Source: Vulcanimicrobium alpinum
GTDB taxonomy: Bacteria > Vulcanimicrobiota > Vulcanimicrobiia > Vulcanimicrobiales > Vulcanimicrobiaceae
Reading direction: 5' to 3'
DNA: 64,000 nt
Assembly (NCBI RefSeq): GCF_027923555.1
Contig: NZ_AP025523.1
Location: 372,001-436,000, forward strand
The notes below the pieces were generated by a model, which saw only the letters and a program-made list of their open reading frames with translations, did no database searches and was not told where the DNA came from. The position numbers and the translations under genes were made by a program. Of this stretch, positions 8,712-18,394 are shown in pieces. How positions within the stretch are numbered: position 1 is the stretch's first letter; each line of letters opens with the position of its first letter.

Positions 8712-8830
8712 AAAGTCAGCGACCGCGTTCGTCTCGTCCACGATAGTAGGAGTTGCAGCCACCTCGCGAGGAGAACAAGGCGCGTCGAGCGCCGCCGGGG
8801 GGAGGCGACATATCGCGTAGCGAGGAGCTC
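8712..8830 (+). promoter_or_regulatory. leader region of the oxidase operon, with the ribosome binding site that decides the coxB start
   Basis: 119 bases with no convincing gene. An in-frame TTG at 8753 would add 26 polar residues ahead of CoxB, but its purine tract (TAGGAG, 8746-8751) is too close to be a normal Shine-Dalgarno site. The TTG at 8831 has GAGGAG at 8822-8827 with proper spacing. No clear promoter hexamers stand out in this GC-rich stretch. Confidence 0.35.
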
Positions 8831-9916
8831 TTGGCACAGCGGACCGTCAAGCCGAAGACGAATCTCGGCCCTGGATTTTGGCAGATCACCGCGCTGATCG
8901 TGATCGTGTCGGCGCTGATGAGCTACTTCACCTGGATCAGCGACTGGCCGATCGGGCTGATCCCCGCCGGCGATCCCGCTCCTTCCACCGACTTCCTGTT
9001 CAAGTTCCTCGGGATTGTCGCGTCGTGGATCTTCAACATCGTCACGATCTACACGATCTATTTCGCGATCGTGTTCCGCCGGCCGAACGACGCGCCCGCG
9101 AGCGCGATCGGCGTGCAGATCCACGATCAGCCGGTCCTCGAGTTCTGGTGGACGGTGATCCCGACGATCCTCGTCGTGATCCTTGCGATCTTCTCGGTGA
9201 AGATCTGGAGCGACATCCAGAACACCCAAGGCGACGTGCTCACCGTGGAGGCGATCGGCTATCAGTTCGGCTTTCAGTTCCGCTATCCAAAGCTGGCGCA
9301 GCCCGTCACCGGGATCATGCACCTGCCGCTCAACACGCCGACGACGATCCACGTGACCTCGCGCGACGTGCTGCACGGATTCTGGATCCCGGAGATGCGC
9401 ATCAAGGCCGACATGGTGCCGGGTTTGGTGAACACGCTGCGCGTCACGCCGACCAAGGCGGGGACGTACCGCATCATCTGCACCGAGTTCTGCGGCGACG
9501 GCCACGGGCTGATGAAGACGCAGGTCGTGGTCGAGAACCAGCAGGACTTCGCCAAGTGGTTCCACCAGCAGGGCGGCACCGCGGGCGCAGGCGGCGGAAG
9601 TTCGGCGGCGATCGCGCTGGGCGCCGGGAAGGCCGATGCTGGACAGGCGCTCTTCGGGCAGAAGTGCAGCGCCTGCCACTCGGTCGGCCCGTACGCGCAG
9701 AAGCTCGTCGGTCCGGGCCTCGGTCAGATCTTCAGCGACTCGGCGCATCCTAAGCTCGTCAACGGCGCCGACCCGACGCCGCAGAACGTCGCGATGATCC
9801 TCAAAAACGGATACCAGGGTGATCTCGGCATCATGCCCAGTTCGCAAGTGAACCAGATTTCGAACACCGACATCGCGAATCTGGTCGCCTACCTCGTCAG
9901 CCTCTCGAAGAAATAA
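8831..9916 (+). CDS. coxB: cytochrome c oxidase subunit II with fused cytochrome c domain
   Basis: 361 aa from TTG 8831. Two N-terminal membrane helices (about residues 15-35 and 55-80) are followed by the FWWTVIPTILV helix end and a cupredoxin domain. The CuA ligands are present: His 182 (VLHGFWIPEM), then Cys 217, Cys 221, His 225 and Met 228 (CTEFCGDGHGLM). After a glycine-rich linker comes a cytochrome c domain with CSACH (Cys 279, Cys 282, His 283) and a likely axial Met in GIMPSSQ. It is thus a caa3-type subunit that accepts electrons from a soluble or membrane donor. First gene of the operon. Confidence 0.95.
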   Translation: MAQRTVKPKTNLGPGFWQITALIVIVSALMSYFTWISDWPIGLIPAGDPAPSTDFLFKFLGIVASWIFNIVTIYTIYFAIVFRRPNDAPASAIGVQIHDQPVLEFWWTVIPTILVVILAIFSVKIWSDIQNTQGDVLTVEAIGYQFGFQFRYPKLAQPVTGIMHLPLNTPTTIHVTSRDVLHGFWIPEMRIKADMVPGLVNTLRVTPTKAGTYRIICTEFCGDGHGLMKTQVVVENQQDFAKWFHQQGGTAGAGGGSSAAIALGAGKADAGQALFGQKCSACHSVGPYAQKLVGPGLGQIFSDSAHPKLVNGADPTPQNVAMILKNGYQGDLGIMPSSQVNQISNTDIANLVAYLVSLSKK

Positions 9917-9933
9917 CGGAGAACAGCCGACTT

Positions 9934-11640
<1,707 letters not shown>

Positions 11641-11660
11641 AGGGAGCGTAGGGAAGCGAC

Positions 11661-12305
11661 ATGGCGGTCTCCATCGCCAAACAAGGCTACAACCTCGGAC
11701 ACGGCGAGCACGGCGATCACGAACACGAACTGGTGATCTACCAGGAGACGCGCGACATGCGTCTCCTGGGGTTCGTCCTGTTCCTCGGTTCCGACGTCGT
11801 GCTGTTCTCGGCGTTCATCTTCGCGTACATCTACCTGCGCACGACCGTCTCACCGACGTGGCCGCCGATCCTGGACGGCCACCAGTTGCCGCGGCTCGAC
11901 ACCGCGTTCGCGGCCGTCAACTCGGTGGTGCTGTTCGGCTCCGGCGTCACGATGCACTACGCGCTGGAGAACTGGAAGCACGGAAACCGCCCGCGCTACA
12001 ACCTCTTCATGCTGCTGACGATCCTGCTCGGCGCGGGCTTTCTCGGCGGTCAAGCCTACGAGTACGCGCACGCGCAGATCGGCGGCTGGAGCGGCAGCAT
12101 TTTCGGCGCGTCGTTCTTCACGCTCACCGGGATGCACGGTTTCCACGTCTTCGTCGGCGTGGTCTACCTCATCGTCCTCTGGCTGCAAACCCAGCGCAAC
12201 GTCTACGACCAGGAACGCTACTTCGGCCTCACCGCCGGCACGCTCTACTGGCACTTCGTCGACGTCATCTGGGTCGCACTGTTCTTCCTGTTCTATCTCT
12301 GGTAA
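11661..12305 (+). CDS. coxC: cytochrome c oxidase subunit III
   Basis: 214 aa with five predicted membrane helices, a short form of subunit III as in caa3-type enzymes. A His-rich soluble N-terminus (HGEHGDHEHELV) precedes the first helix. The conserved end region GMHGFHVFVGVVYLIV and LYWHFVDVIWVALFFLFYLW is clear. It lies 20 bases after coxA with GGGAG upstream. Its role is stabilisation of the oxidase core and proton uptake. Confidence 0.94.
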   Translation: MAVSIAKQGYNLGHGEHGDHEHELVIYQETRDMRLLGFVLFLGSDVVLFSAFIFAYIYLRTTVSPTWPPILDGHQLPRLDTAFAAVNSVVLFGSGVTMHYALENWKHGNRPRYNLFMLLTILLGAGFLGGQAYEYAHAQIGGWSGSIFGASFFTLTGMHGFHVFVGVVYLIVLWLQTQRNVYDQERYFGLTAGTLYWHFVDVIWVALFFLFYLW

Positions 12306-12320
12306 GCGAGGCGATTCGAT

Positions 12321-12530
12321 ATGGAAGGACTGGCCGGAGTTGAAAAAATCATCGCGCTGATCGGCGCGGTGGCGGTGTTTGTGTTCGCGATCATCGGATT
12401 GCGAGGCGAGTGGCGGAAGACCGGGCTCGACGACAACGTCACCAAGGTACTTCTCGGCCTGATGGCGTTCGGCTGCATCCTCGTGCTGCTGGCGTCGTTC
12501 GGTGTTCTTCCGCGCGGAGGCGGTGCGTAA
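12321..12530 (+). CDS. small two-helix membrane protein of the oxidase operon
   Basis: 69 aa with two hydrophobic segments (KIIALIGAVAVFVFAIIGL and VLLGLMAFGCILVLLASFG) separated by a charged loop. It sits 15 bases after coxC in the same direction. By position it could be an accessory or subunit-IV-like component of the oxidase. No sequence family is recognised, so the link to the oxidase is inference. Confidence 0.6.
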   Translation: MEGLAGVEKIIALIGAVAVFVFAIIGLRGEWRKTGLDDNVTKVLLGLMAFGCILVLLASFGVLPRGGGA

Positions 12531-12607
12531 TGAAGACCATGATGAGGAGCGCGCCCTCTGGGGATCGCGCACGATCGATGATCGCGAGCGCGGTCGCTGC
12601 GTGGGGG

Positions 12608-12628
12608 CCCCATCGCGCAGCGATGGGG
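12608..12628. repeat. perfect inverted repeat inside the oxidase operon
   Basis: CCCCATCGC, loop GCA, GCGATGGGG: a 9-bp perfect stem between two small membrane-protein genes, in a 129-base stretch (12531-12659) with no convincing gene. It could be an mRNA processing or stability hairpin, or a REP-like palindrome. No T-run follows, so it is not a classical terminator. Confidence 0.5.
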
Positions 12629-12659
12629 AGCGCGGAGCCTGGGGCGGAGCGCCGTTAGA

Positions 12660-12836
12660 ATGTACGACTTGAAAGACGATCGGGGCGTGCCGATCTCGAC
12701 CGGGATTCCGCCGATCGTGACGTGGTCGGCGATCGCGTGCGTCGTCCTCATCTTCATCGTCGCGGGGATGGTGCTTTCGACGGCCGGATTCGGCCACGTC
12801 TGGCCGGCGGACAAGTCGCTGACCGTACCGCTCTAG
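12660..12836 (+). CDS. small single-helix membrane protein (58 aa)
   Basis: ATG 12660 to TAG 12834-12836. A polar N-terminus (MYDLKDDRGVPISTG) is followed by one strong membrane helix (TWSAIACVVLIFIVAGMVL) and a short polar tail. It is the last plus-strand gene of the coxB-A-C group and converges with the minus-strand membrane protein that stops at 12844. Size and location suggest a small oxidase-associated subunit, but no family is recognised. Confidence 0.55.
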   Translation: MYDLKDDRGVPISTGIPPIVTWSAIACVVLIFIVAGMVLSTAGFGHVWPADKSLTVPL

Positions 12837-12843
12837 CGGCGCG

Positions 12844-13476
12844 TTAGGCGATCTCTTCTTTGCGCCCGTGGATCCCGACGCCGAGCGCCGGGATGCGGGC
12901 CGGAAGGACGCCGGTCGAGCGGCCGTCGATCGTGTGGACGCCGCCGTATTCGGTGAACTCGCAGAGCGCGGGACGTACAAATTCGGGCAATTCGACCGGC
13001 CCCAGGGTCGGCCACTCGCAAGCGACGCTGCGATCCTCGGTCAGCACGGCGACGTAGCCGTTGCACATCTCGTCCGAGTACGCGTCGCGTCCGCGGTAGC
13101 GGATGTAACCGTCTACGATATAGACCGGTCGCAACGTATTGAAGAGCGCGCGCACCGGCGCGGCCATCACCCACAGCGCCCAGACGGCGCAGCCAAGGAC
13201 GCCCAGGGCAAAGACGGGCGCAACGATGATGATGTCCTTTGGAACCCATTTCGGCGAGAGGTGCGGCGCGGCGAAGATGCCGACGGTCAGCACGGAGAAC
13301 ACGATCCCGCAGATGACCGGCTCGATCGCGATGCTTGCGCGCCCGAAGAAGCCGGTGAGCACGACACTGCGTTCGCTGCGCGTCCAGGGCCGCCGGATCA
13401 ATCGCTCGGCACGGTCGTCGGCGGTGAGTCTGCTCGGCCGTACGCCGTGGATCATGCTGCTGCTCGTGTCGATCAT
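12844..13476 (-). CDS. hypothetical membrane protein
   Basis: 210 aa. Two hydrophobic segments (IEPVICGIVFSVLTVGIFAAP and IIIVAPVFALGVLGCAVWALWVM) are followed by a soluble C-terminal half with VYIVDGYIRYRGRD, consistent with a PH-like or small beta domain facing the cytoplasm. No family is recognised. The first codons overlap, on the opposite strand, the start region of the first SCO copy, so the true start may be downstream (for example the TTG in AERLIRRP). Its 5' part is inside the 566-bp repeat; this is the intact copy, and a broken copy lies at 13731-14042. Confidence 0.6.
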   Translation of the reverse strand: MIDTSSSMIHGVRPSRLTADDRAERLIRRPWTRSERSVVLTGFFGRASIAIEPVICGIVFSVLTVGIFAAPHLSPKWVPKDIIIVAPVFALGVLGCAVWALWVMAAPVRALFNTLRPVYIVDGYIRYRGRDAYSDEMCNGYVAVLTEDRSVACEWPTLGPVELPEFVRPALCEFTEYGGVHTIDGRSTGVLPARIPALGVGIHGRKEEIA

Positions 13477-13737
13477 GATGCTCGTTCCGGGGATTGCTCG
13501 TGCCGGTCAGCGGGTGCACGGCGTCGTGCTCGCCGTCACGCCGAAGACCGGGAACGTGATCGTGCGCCACGACGCCTTCGGTTCCATGCCGGCGATGACG
13601 ATGGAGTTTCGTATCGTTCCCCGCAGCCGGGCCTTGCAACTGCAAGCCGGCGCCACGATCGACGCCGACGTCGACACCGAAACGGAACCGTGGACGCTGT
13701 CGAACGTACAGAGCACAAGCGGGCAGCGGCTTACCGA
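13172..13737. repeat. tandem duplication, unit 1 (566 bp)
   Basis: Bases 13172-13737 are repeated directly and without any difference I can find at 13738-14303. The unit holds the 5' parts of two head-to-head genes: the minus-strand membrane protein and SCO. Since 566 is not a multiple of three, each gene is intact in only one unit. In unit 1 the membrane protein gene is complete and SCO is broken. Confidence 0.95.
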
Positions 13738-13795
13738 CACAGCGCCCAGACGGCGCAGCCAAGGACGCCCAGGGCAAAGACGGGCGCAACGATGA
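13424..13795 (+). pseudogene. truncated first copy of the SCO gene
   Basis: The GTG start, signal peptide and CusF-like domain are identical to the intact gene at 13990. After residue GQRLT the frame runs into the second repeat unit and ends after 21 unrelated residues at 13795. It lacks the whole thioredoxin-fold SCO domain. It is a by-product of the tandem duplication. If translated it would give a secreted protein of about 120 aa with an intact CusF-like domain. Confidence 0.75.
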
Positions 13796-14042
13796 TGATG
13801 TCCTTTGGAACCCATTTCGGCGAGAGGTGCGGCGCGGCGAAGATGCCGACGGTCAGCACGGAGAACACGATCCCGCAGATGACCGGCTCGATCGCGATGC
13901 TTGCGCGCCCGAAGAAGCCGGTGAGCACGACACTGCGTTCGCTGCGCGTCCAGGGCCGCCGGATCAATCGCTCGGCACGGTCGTCGGCGGTGAGTCTGCT
14001 CGGCCGTACGCCGTGGATCATGCTGCTGCTCGTGTCGATCAT
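13731..14042 (-). pseudogene. truncated second copy of the minus-strand membrane protein
   Basis: 103 codons identical to the N-terminal half of the protein at 12844-13476 (both membrane segments in part), then a stop just past the duplication junction. The C-terminal soluble half is absent. It is a by-product of the 566-bp tandem duplication and shares its 5' end with the intact SCO start on the other strand. Confidence 0.75.
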
Positions 14043-14303
14043 GATGCTCGTTCCGGGGATTGCTCGTGCCGGTCAGCGGGTGCACGGCGTCGTGCTCGCC
14101 GTCACGCCGAAGACCGGGAACGTGATCGTGCGCCACGACGCCTTCGGTTCCATGCCGGCGATGACGATGGAGTTTCGTATCGTTCCCCGCAGCCGGGCCT
14201 TGCAACTGCAAGCCGGCGCCACGATCGACGCCGACGTCGACACCGAAACGGAACCGTGGACGCTGTCGAACGTACAGAGCACAAGCGGGCAGCGGCTTAC
14301 CGA
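13738..14303. repeat. tandem duplication, unit 2 (566 bp)
   Basis: Second unit of the perfect direct repeat. The bases flanking the junctions (C before 13172, A before 13738, G at 14304) differ, so the borders are sharp and no microhomology is visible. In this unit the SCO gene continues into its full-length C-terminal part, while the minus-strand gene is cut off. Confidence 0.95.
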
Positions 14304-14997
14304 GGACGTCTCCTCGCCGCTGCGCAACGTGCCGCAGCTCAAGATCGGCGACGTCGTCCCCGACGCGGCATTCGTCGACCAGCGCGGCGCGCCGTTCCGC
14401 TTCTCGTCGCTGCGTGGTCAGGATGTCGTCCTCTCGTTCATCTACACTCGCTGTCAGGATGCGCGCATGTGTCCGCTGATCAGCGCGAAGTTCCGCCAGC
14501 TCCAGCAGCTCGCCGGCGCACGTCGCGTGCACCTCGTCGAAGTGACGCTCGATCCGGCGTACGATCGCCCGCCGGTACTCGCGCGCTATGCGCGCACCTT
14601 CGGCGCCGATCCGCGCCGTTGGAGCTTCGCCGTGGGCGATGCCGATCCGACGCTCGACTTCGCCGCGCGTTTCGGGATCACGGCGTTCGCCGATCCGCGC
14701 GTCGGGATCATCCACGCTGAGAACACGGTGCTGATCGGCCCCGACGGCCGCATCACGGAGATGAACACCGAGACCGCGTGGCTGCCGAACGAACTGCTCG
14801 CGCAGATCGACGCTGCGCACGGCCGCGGCGGCAACTGGCTGGCGCGGTTGGACCTCTTCCTGAAAACCGGCGCGACCGCGATCTGCGGCAACAGCGTCGC
14901 CGGCTTCAGCGGCCTCACCGACCTGCTCGTCGTCCTCGCGATCTTCGCAGCGCTGGGCTACGCGGTCTACCGGCTCGCGCGCACGATCTTCGCATAG
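13990..14997 (+). CDS. SCO1/SenC copper chaperone with N-terminal CusF-like domain
   Basis: 335 aa from GTG 13990. Order: signal peptide or anchor (WIMLLLVSIMMLVPGIARA); a CusF-like copper-binding domain with GSMPAMTMEFRI (about 55-66); a thioredoxin-fold SCO domain with copper ligands Cys 155 and Cys 161 (YTRCQDARMCPL, CX5C spacing) and His 242 (GIIHAENTVLI); and a C-terminal membrane helix (LLVVLAIFAALGYAVYRLA). It likely delivers copper to the CuA site of the upstream CoxB. The 5' half is in the tandem repeat. It ends one base before a perfect hairpin. Confidence 0.9.
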   Translation: MSLLGRTPWIMLLLVSIMMLVPGIARAGQRVHGVVLAVTPKTGNVIVRHDAFGSMPAMTMEFRIVPRSRALQLQAGATIDADVDTETEPWTLSNVQSTSGQRLTEDVSSPLRNVPQLKIGDVVPDAAFVDQRGAPFRFSSLRGQDVVLSFIYTRCQDARMCPLISAKFRQLQQLAGARRVHLVEVTLDPAYDRPPVLARYARTFGADPRRWSFAVGDADPTLDFAARFGITAFADPRVGIIHAENTVLIGPDGRITEMNTETAWLPNELLAQIDAAHGRGGNWLARLDLFLKTGATAICGNSVAGFSGLTDLLVVLAIFAALGYAVYRLARTIFA

Positions 14998-15020
14998 CGC
15001 AACGTCAGCGTGACGTTGCG
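14998..15020. terminator. bidirectional hairpin between SCO and the MFS gene
   Basis: CGCAACGTCA, loop GCG, TGACGTTGCG: a perfect 10-bp stem directly after the SCO TAG (14995-14997), with the stop codon of the minus-strand MFS gene (15005-15007) inside it. It probably serves both convergent genes. A U-tract is absent. Confidence 0.55.
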
Positions 15021-16432
15021 GCGCGCTCTTGCGAGCGTGAGGCGAGCGCGGCGGTGAGCAGGGCCGCGGCGAGTGCGATCCCCGCGAAGACGAAGTACGC
15101 GATGCGATAGCCGGCGATCGGATCGCCGTGCGAGTCGGCGACCCCTCCGCCGAGCGAGCCGCCGAGGATCTGTCCGATGATCAGCATGATCGAGAGCAGA
15201 CCGACGGCGCTCGCGCGCCGTTCCTGGCCGGCGCGGTTCGTCACGATGTATCGCGTCGGCGCGCCGAGCAGCGACCCGAAGCCGGCGCCGGCGACGACCA
15301 TCGCGAGCAGCGCGAGCCCGAGGCTCGCGAACCCGAGCGCGAAAATCACCATCCCCAGCGCCGTGAGCAGCGTGCCCGCGAACAGGACGGCGCGGCTGCC
15401 GACGACGTCGAGCGCGCGGCCCGAGAGCGGGATGACGGCGACGAAGCAGAACGCGCCGACTGCCGCCACGCCGCCCGCGACCGCGTAGCTGACATGCTGC
15501 GCGGCGACGAGCGCGGCCGGGATAAAGAAGAGCGAACCCTCGAGCGCGCCGATCAGCACTTCGAGCGCGTACGTCACCAGCAGCTGACGGTCGCGAAAGA
15601 ACGCCGGCGGAATCACCGGCTGGGCAGCGCGCCGTTCCACGGCCGCGAAGATCCCGAACGACGCGAGCGCGATCGCGACCAGCGCCCAGCCGCGGGCCTG
15701 ATCGGCGACGCCGTCGACGCGGTACAGCCGCGTCAGCAGCGCCATCGTCGCGAGCAGGCCGGCGGCGAGCGAGACGATCCCCGCGACGTCGAGCGGGCCG
15801 CGCACGTTCGCCGCGTTCGCGGGGACGTGCCGGCGCGCCATCACGATCACGACGATCGCGAGCGGGATGTTGAACGCGAACACCCAGTGCCACGAAAGAA
15901 CGTGCGTGACGAGCCCGCCGACGACCGGGCCGATGATCGCCGCCAAACCCCATGTTGCGGCGACGAGTCCGAGTGCGGCGCCGCGGCGTTCCACCGGCAC
16001 GCGATCGGCGATCGCCGCGGTGGCGACCGGAAAGATCCCGCCCGCGCCGGCGGCCTGGATCGCGCGGGCGATCAGGAAGACCGTGAAGTTGGGCGACGCG
16101 ATCGCCAGCACGCTTCCGGCGCCGAAGATCGCGACGCACAGGATGTAGATCGGGCGCCGTCCGTTGCCGTCGGCGAGCTTCGACATCACCGGAATCGCAA
16201 CGACGTTCGCGAGCAGGTACAGCGTGAACACCCACGCGAGGTCGTGTGGCCCGACGTTGAACGCGCTGCCGAGCGCCGGAAGCGCCGGCGAGAGCACGCC
16301 CAAATCGAGCGCGCCGGCGAAGACGCCCAAACCGAGCGTGACGAGGAGCGGGATCGTGCTGCGGTCGAGCCGGTGGCCGGCGAGGGTCGTCGCGGCGTCG
16401 GCCGCGACCGGCGGAGTCTCGGTGACGGCCAT
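15005..16432 (-). CDS. MFS transporter, DHA2-like drug:H+ antiporter
   Basis: 475 aa, with more than twelve hydrophobic helices and a size fitting the 14-helix DHA2 group. The loop between helices 2 and 3 carries SKLADGNGRRPIYI, matching the GxxxDRxGRR-type MFS signature, and helix 5 has WGLAAIIGPVVGGLVTHVLSWHWVFAFNIP, the antiporter motif C region. The substrate is unknown. It is the last gene of the minus-strand group that also holds ctaA and ctaB; the 18-base gap to ctaB suggests co-transcription. Confidence 0.9.
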   Translation of the reverse strand: MAVTETPPVAADAATTLAGHRLDRSTIPLLVTLGLGVFAGALDLGVLSPALPALGSAFNVGPHDLAWVFTLYLLANVVAIPVMSKLADGNGRRPIYILCVAIFGAGSVLAIASPNFTVFLIARAIQAAGAGGIFPVATAAIADRVPVERRGAALGLVAATWGLAAIIGPVVGGLVTHVLSWHWVFAFNIPLAIVVIVMARRHVPANAANVRGPLDVAGIVSLAAGLLATMALLTRLYRVDGVADQARGWALVAIALASFGIFAAVERRAAQPVIPPAFFRDRQLLVTYALEVLIGALEGSLFFIPAALVAAQHVSYAVAGGVAAVGAFCFVAVIPLSGRALDVVGSRAVLFAGTLLTALGMVIFALGFASLGLALLAMVVAGAGFGSLLGAPTRYIVTNRAGQERRASAVGLLSIMLIIGQILGGSLGGGVADSHGDPIAGYRIAYFVFAGIALAAALLTAALASRSQERAATSR

Positions 16433-16450
16433 CAGATGCGTACCGGCGGC

Positions 16451-17389
16451 TTAGACGACGTGCGGCAGCGGGACGACGCGGTCGAGCACCATCGCCGCGC
16501 ACATCAGCGCCAGATACAGCAGCGAGTACTTGAAGAGCACGCGCGGCGCGCGCTTCGTCGGGTCGCCGGCGACCTTCCACGCGTCCCAGAGAAACACGCA
16601 GCCGAGGATCAGCGCGCAGCCGCCGTAGCACGGACCCAGCACGTGCAGCGGGAAGAACGCGAGCGAGACGCCGACGAGCACGAGCGAGTAGATCATGATC
16701 TCGCGCTTCGTGCGCGCGACGCCCTTCACGTTGGGCAGCATCGGGATCCCCGCTTTGTCGTAGTCAATGTTCGTCATCAGCGAGAGCGCCCAGAAGTGCG
16801 GCGGCGTCCACAGGAAGATCACCGCGAACAGCGCGAACGCCGGCGAGCCGAGCTGATGCGTCACCGCCGCCCAGCCGACCAGCGGCGGGACCGCGCCGGC
16901 CGCGCCGCCGATCACGATGTTCAGCGGGGTGATGCGCTTGAGCCACATCGTGTAGATCGCGACGTAATACGCGTTCCCCGCGAGCGAGAGCCACGCGGCC
17001 AGCGGGTTCACCAGCACGTAGAGCATCGCGAAACCGGCGAGCTGCGCGACCGCCGCGAAGACGAGCGCGTCGCACGGCGCGATCGCACCGCGCGCGACCG
17101 GCCGGAACTTGGTGCGCACCATCAGTCGGTCGATGTCGCGATCCCACACGCAGTTGATCGCGCCGGCCGAGGCCGCGGAGAGCGCGCCGCCGAGCAGGGT
17201 CCAGAACGTGAGCGCGAGCGGCGGGATGCCGCGCGCCGCCATCACCATCGCCGCGAACGTCGTGACGAGCAGCAGGAAGATGATGCGCGGTTTCGCGAGC
17301 TCGTAATAATCGTCGACGATCGCGCGCCAACCGCTCTTCGCGCCGGGAAACGGCGCGGCACCGTCGACGCGTGAGAGCGTCGAGCTCAT
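16451..17389 (-). CDS. ctaB: protoheme IX farnesyltransferase (heme O synthase)
   Basis: 312 aa UbiA-family membrane prenyltransferase making heme O from heme B and farnesyl-PP. The first Asp-rich motif NCVWDRDIDRLMVRTKFRP is clear near residue 80. The YELAKPRIIFLLLVTT lead-in and the TPPHFWALSL and DYDKAGIPMLP motifs are family-typical. The ATG at 17389 overlaps the ctaA stop (ATGA), so the pair is coupled. Together they supply heme A to the oxidase encoded a few kilobases away on the other strand. Confidence 0.96.
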   Translation of the reverse strand: MSSTLSRVDGAAPFPGAKSGWRAIVDDYYELAKPRIIFLLLVTTFAAMVMAARGIPPLALTFWTLLGGALSAASAGAINCVWDRDIDRLMVRTKFRPVARGAIAPCDALVFAAVAQLAGFAMLYVLVNPLAAWLSLAGNAYYVAIYTMWLKRITPLNIVIGGAAGAVPPLVGWAAVTHQLGSPAFALFAVIFLWTPPHFWALSLMTNIDYDKAGIPMLPNVKGVARTKREIMIYSLVLVGVSLAFFPLHVLGPCYGGCALILGCVFLWDAWKVAGDPTKRAPRVLFKYSLLYLALMCAAMVLDRVVPLPHVV

Positions 17390-18381
17390 TGCGGCGTCCC
17401 GTGCGCTTCGGCGCCGCGGCCGACGCTCACGGTGCGCCGCTCGACGGCGTGCGCGCTGCGGAGCGGCACCGTACCGTCGATCGCCGCGAACACGACCGCG
17501 CCGAGGAACGCGAGGTAGGTCGCGCAGGCGTTTGCGGCATGTGCTTCGCGCAGCACCATCGGCAGGGCCCACGCGACGTTCGCGATCCCGAGCATCGCCT
17601 GCAGGACGATCAGCGCGTAGGCGAAAAGCGCGGCGACGCGCACGCGCGGCGTCGTCCCGAGCGCCGCCGCGTATGCGGCGACGGTTGCGGCGGCGAACAG
17701 TGCCGCGGCCAGCCAGCGATGCGTCATTTGCGCCGCCTGCAGGGCGCCCGTCCCGGTCCAACTGCCGCCGTCGCAGGCCGGCAGGGTCGAGCACGCCAGG
17801 CCGGCGCCGCTCGAGCTGACGTACGCGCCGGCGCACATCACCGCGAAGGCGAGGACGAGGCAGACGCTGAGAACGCCGCCCAGCACGGAGTGCCGGATGA
17901 CGATGTGCCGCGGCCGGACGATCGCCAGGACCGCGAGCGCGGTCAGTCCGGCGAGGAACAGCATCGCCGTCCCCCAGTGCACGACGACCGACCAGGGGCT
18001 GTTCGCAAGGAACACGGTCAGACCGCCGAGCGACACTTGCAAGACGAAGACGACCGCGACGAACGCGACCGTCTGCGTGACCCCGGCGATCTCACGGCGC
18101 GCGCGCAACGCCGCCCAGAGTGCCGCGAGGACGACGACGCCTTCGACCAGCGCGACCAGGCGATGGGACCATTCGAAGATAACGCCGCCCGCCAGCGACG
18201 GGATCAGCGCGCCGTTGCACAGCGGCCAGTCGGGGCAGGTCATCCCCGCCCCGTTGATGCGCACCCAACTGCCGAGAACCGCGAGGAGAAACGCACCGAC
18301 GGCCGCCGCCAGCGAAAAGGCCCGGAACATCAGGCGAAGCGTACCGCGGCCGGCGTCGGAACGAAACGACTCAGGTCGCAC
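17386..18381 (-). CDS. ctaA: heme A synthase
   Basis: 331 aa COX15/CtaA-family protein with about eight membrane helices, oxidising the heme O C8 methyl group to give heme A. Visible signs are GSWVRINGAGMTCPDWPLCNG with the first Cys pair, IFEWSHRLVALVEG with a heme-ligand His, VVVHWGTAMLF, and a second Cys pair (GLACSTLPACDG) followed by MTHRWLAAAL in the duplicated half. The start is ATG 18381; the Met at the first helix (18330) is an alternative. It is transcribed ahead of ctaB. Confidence 0.95.
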   Translation of the reverse strand: MRPESFRSDAGRGTLRLMFRAFSLAAAVGAFLLAVLGSWVRINGAGMTCPDWPLCNGALIPSLAGGVIFEWSHRLVALVEGVVVLAALWAALRARREIAGVTQTVAFVAVVFVLQVSLGGLTVFLANSPWSVVVHWGTAMLFLAGLTALAVLAIVRPRHIVIRHSVLGGVLSVCLVLAFAVMCAGAYVSSSGAGLACSTLPACDGGSWTGTGALQAAQMTHRWLAAALFAAATVAAYAAALGTTPRVRVAALFAYALIVLQAMLGIANVAWALPMVLREAHAANACATYLAFLGAVVFAAIDGTVPLRSAHAVERRTVSVGRGAEAHGTPQ

Positions 18382-18394
18382 TTACCGACCGCGT

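Noticed and set aside
12530-12658. 42-codon ORF between the two small oxidase-operon genes
   Set aside because: Built mostly from a palindromic GC-rich spacer, with no hydrophobic segment or recognisable pattern.
12868-14997. 709-codon plus-strand frame running through the duplication
   Set aside because: It reads antisense through the membrane protein and both repeat units before joining SCO; the natural start is GTG 13990.
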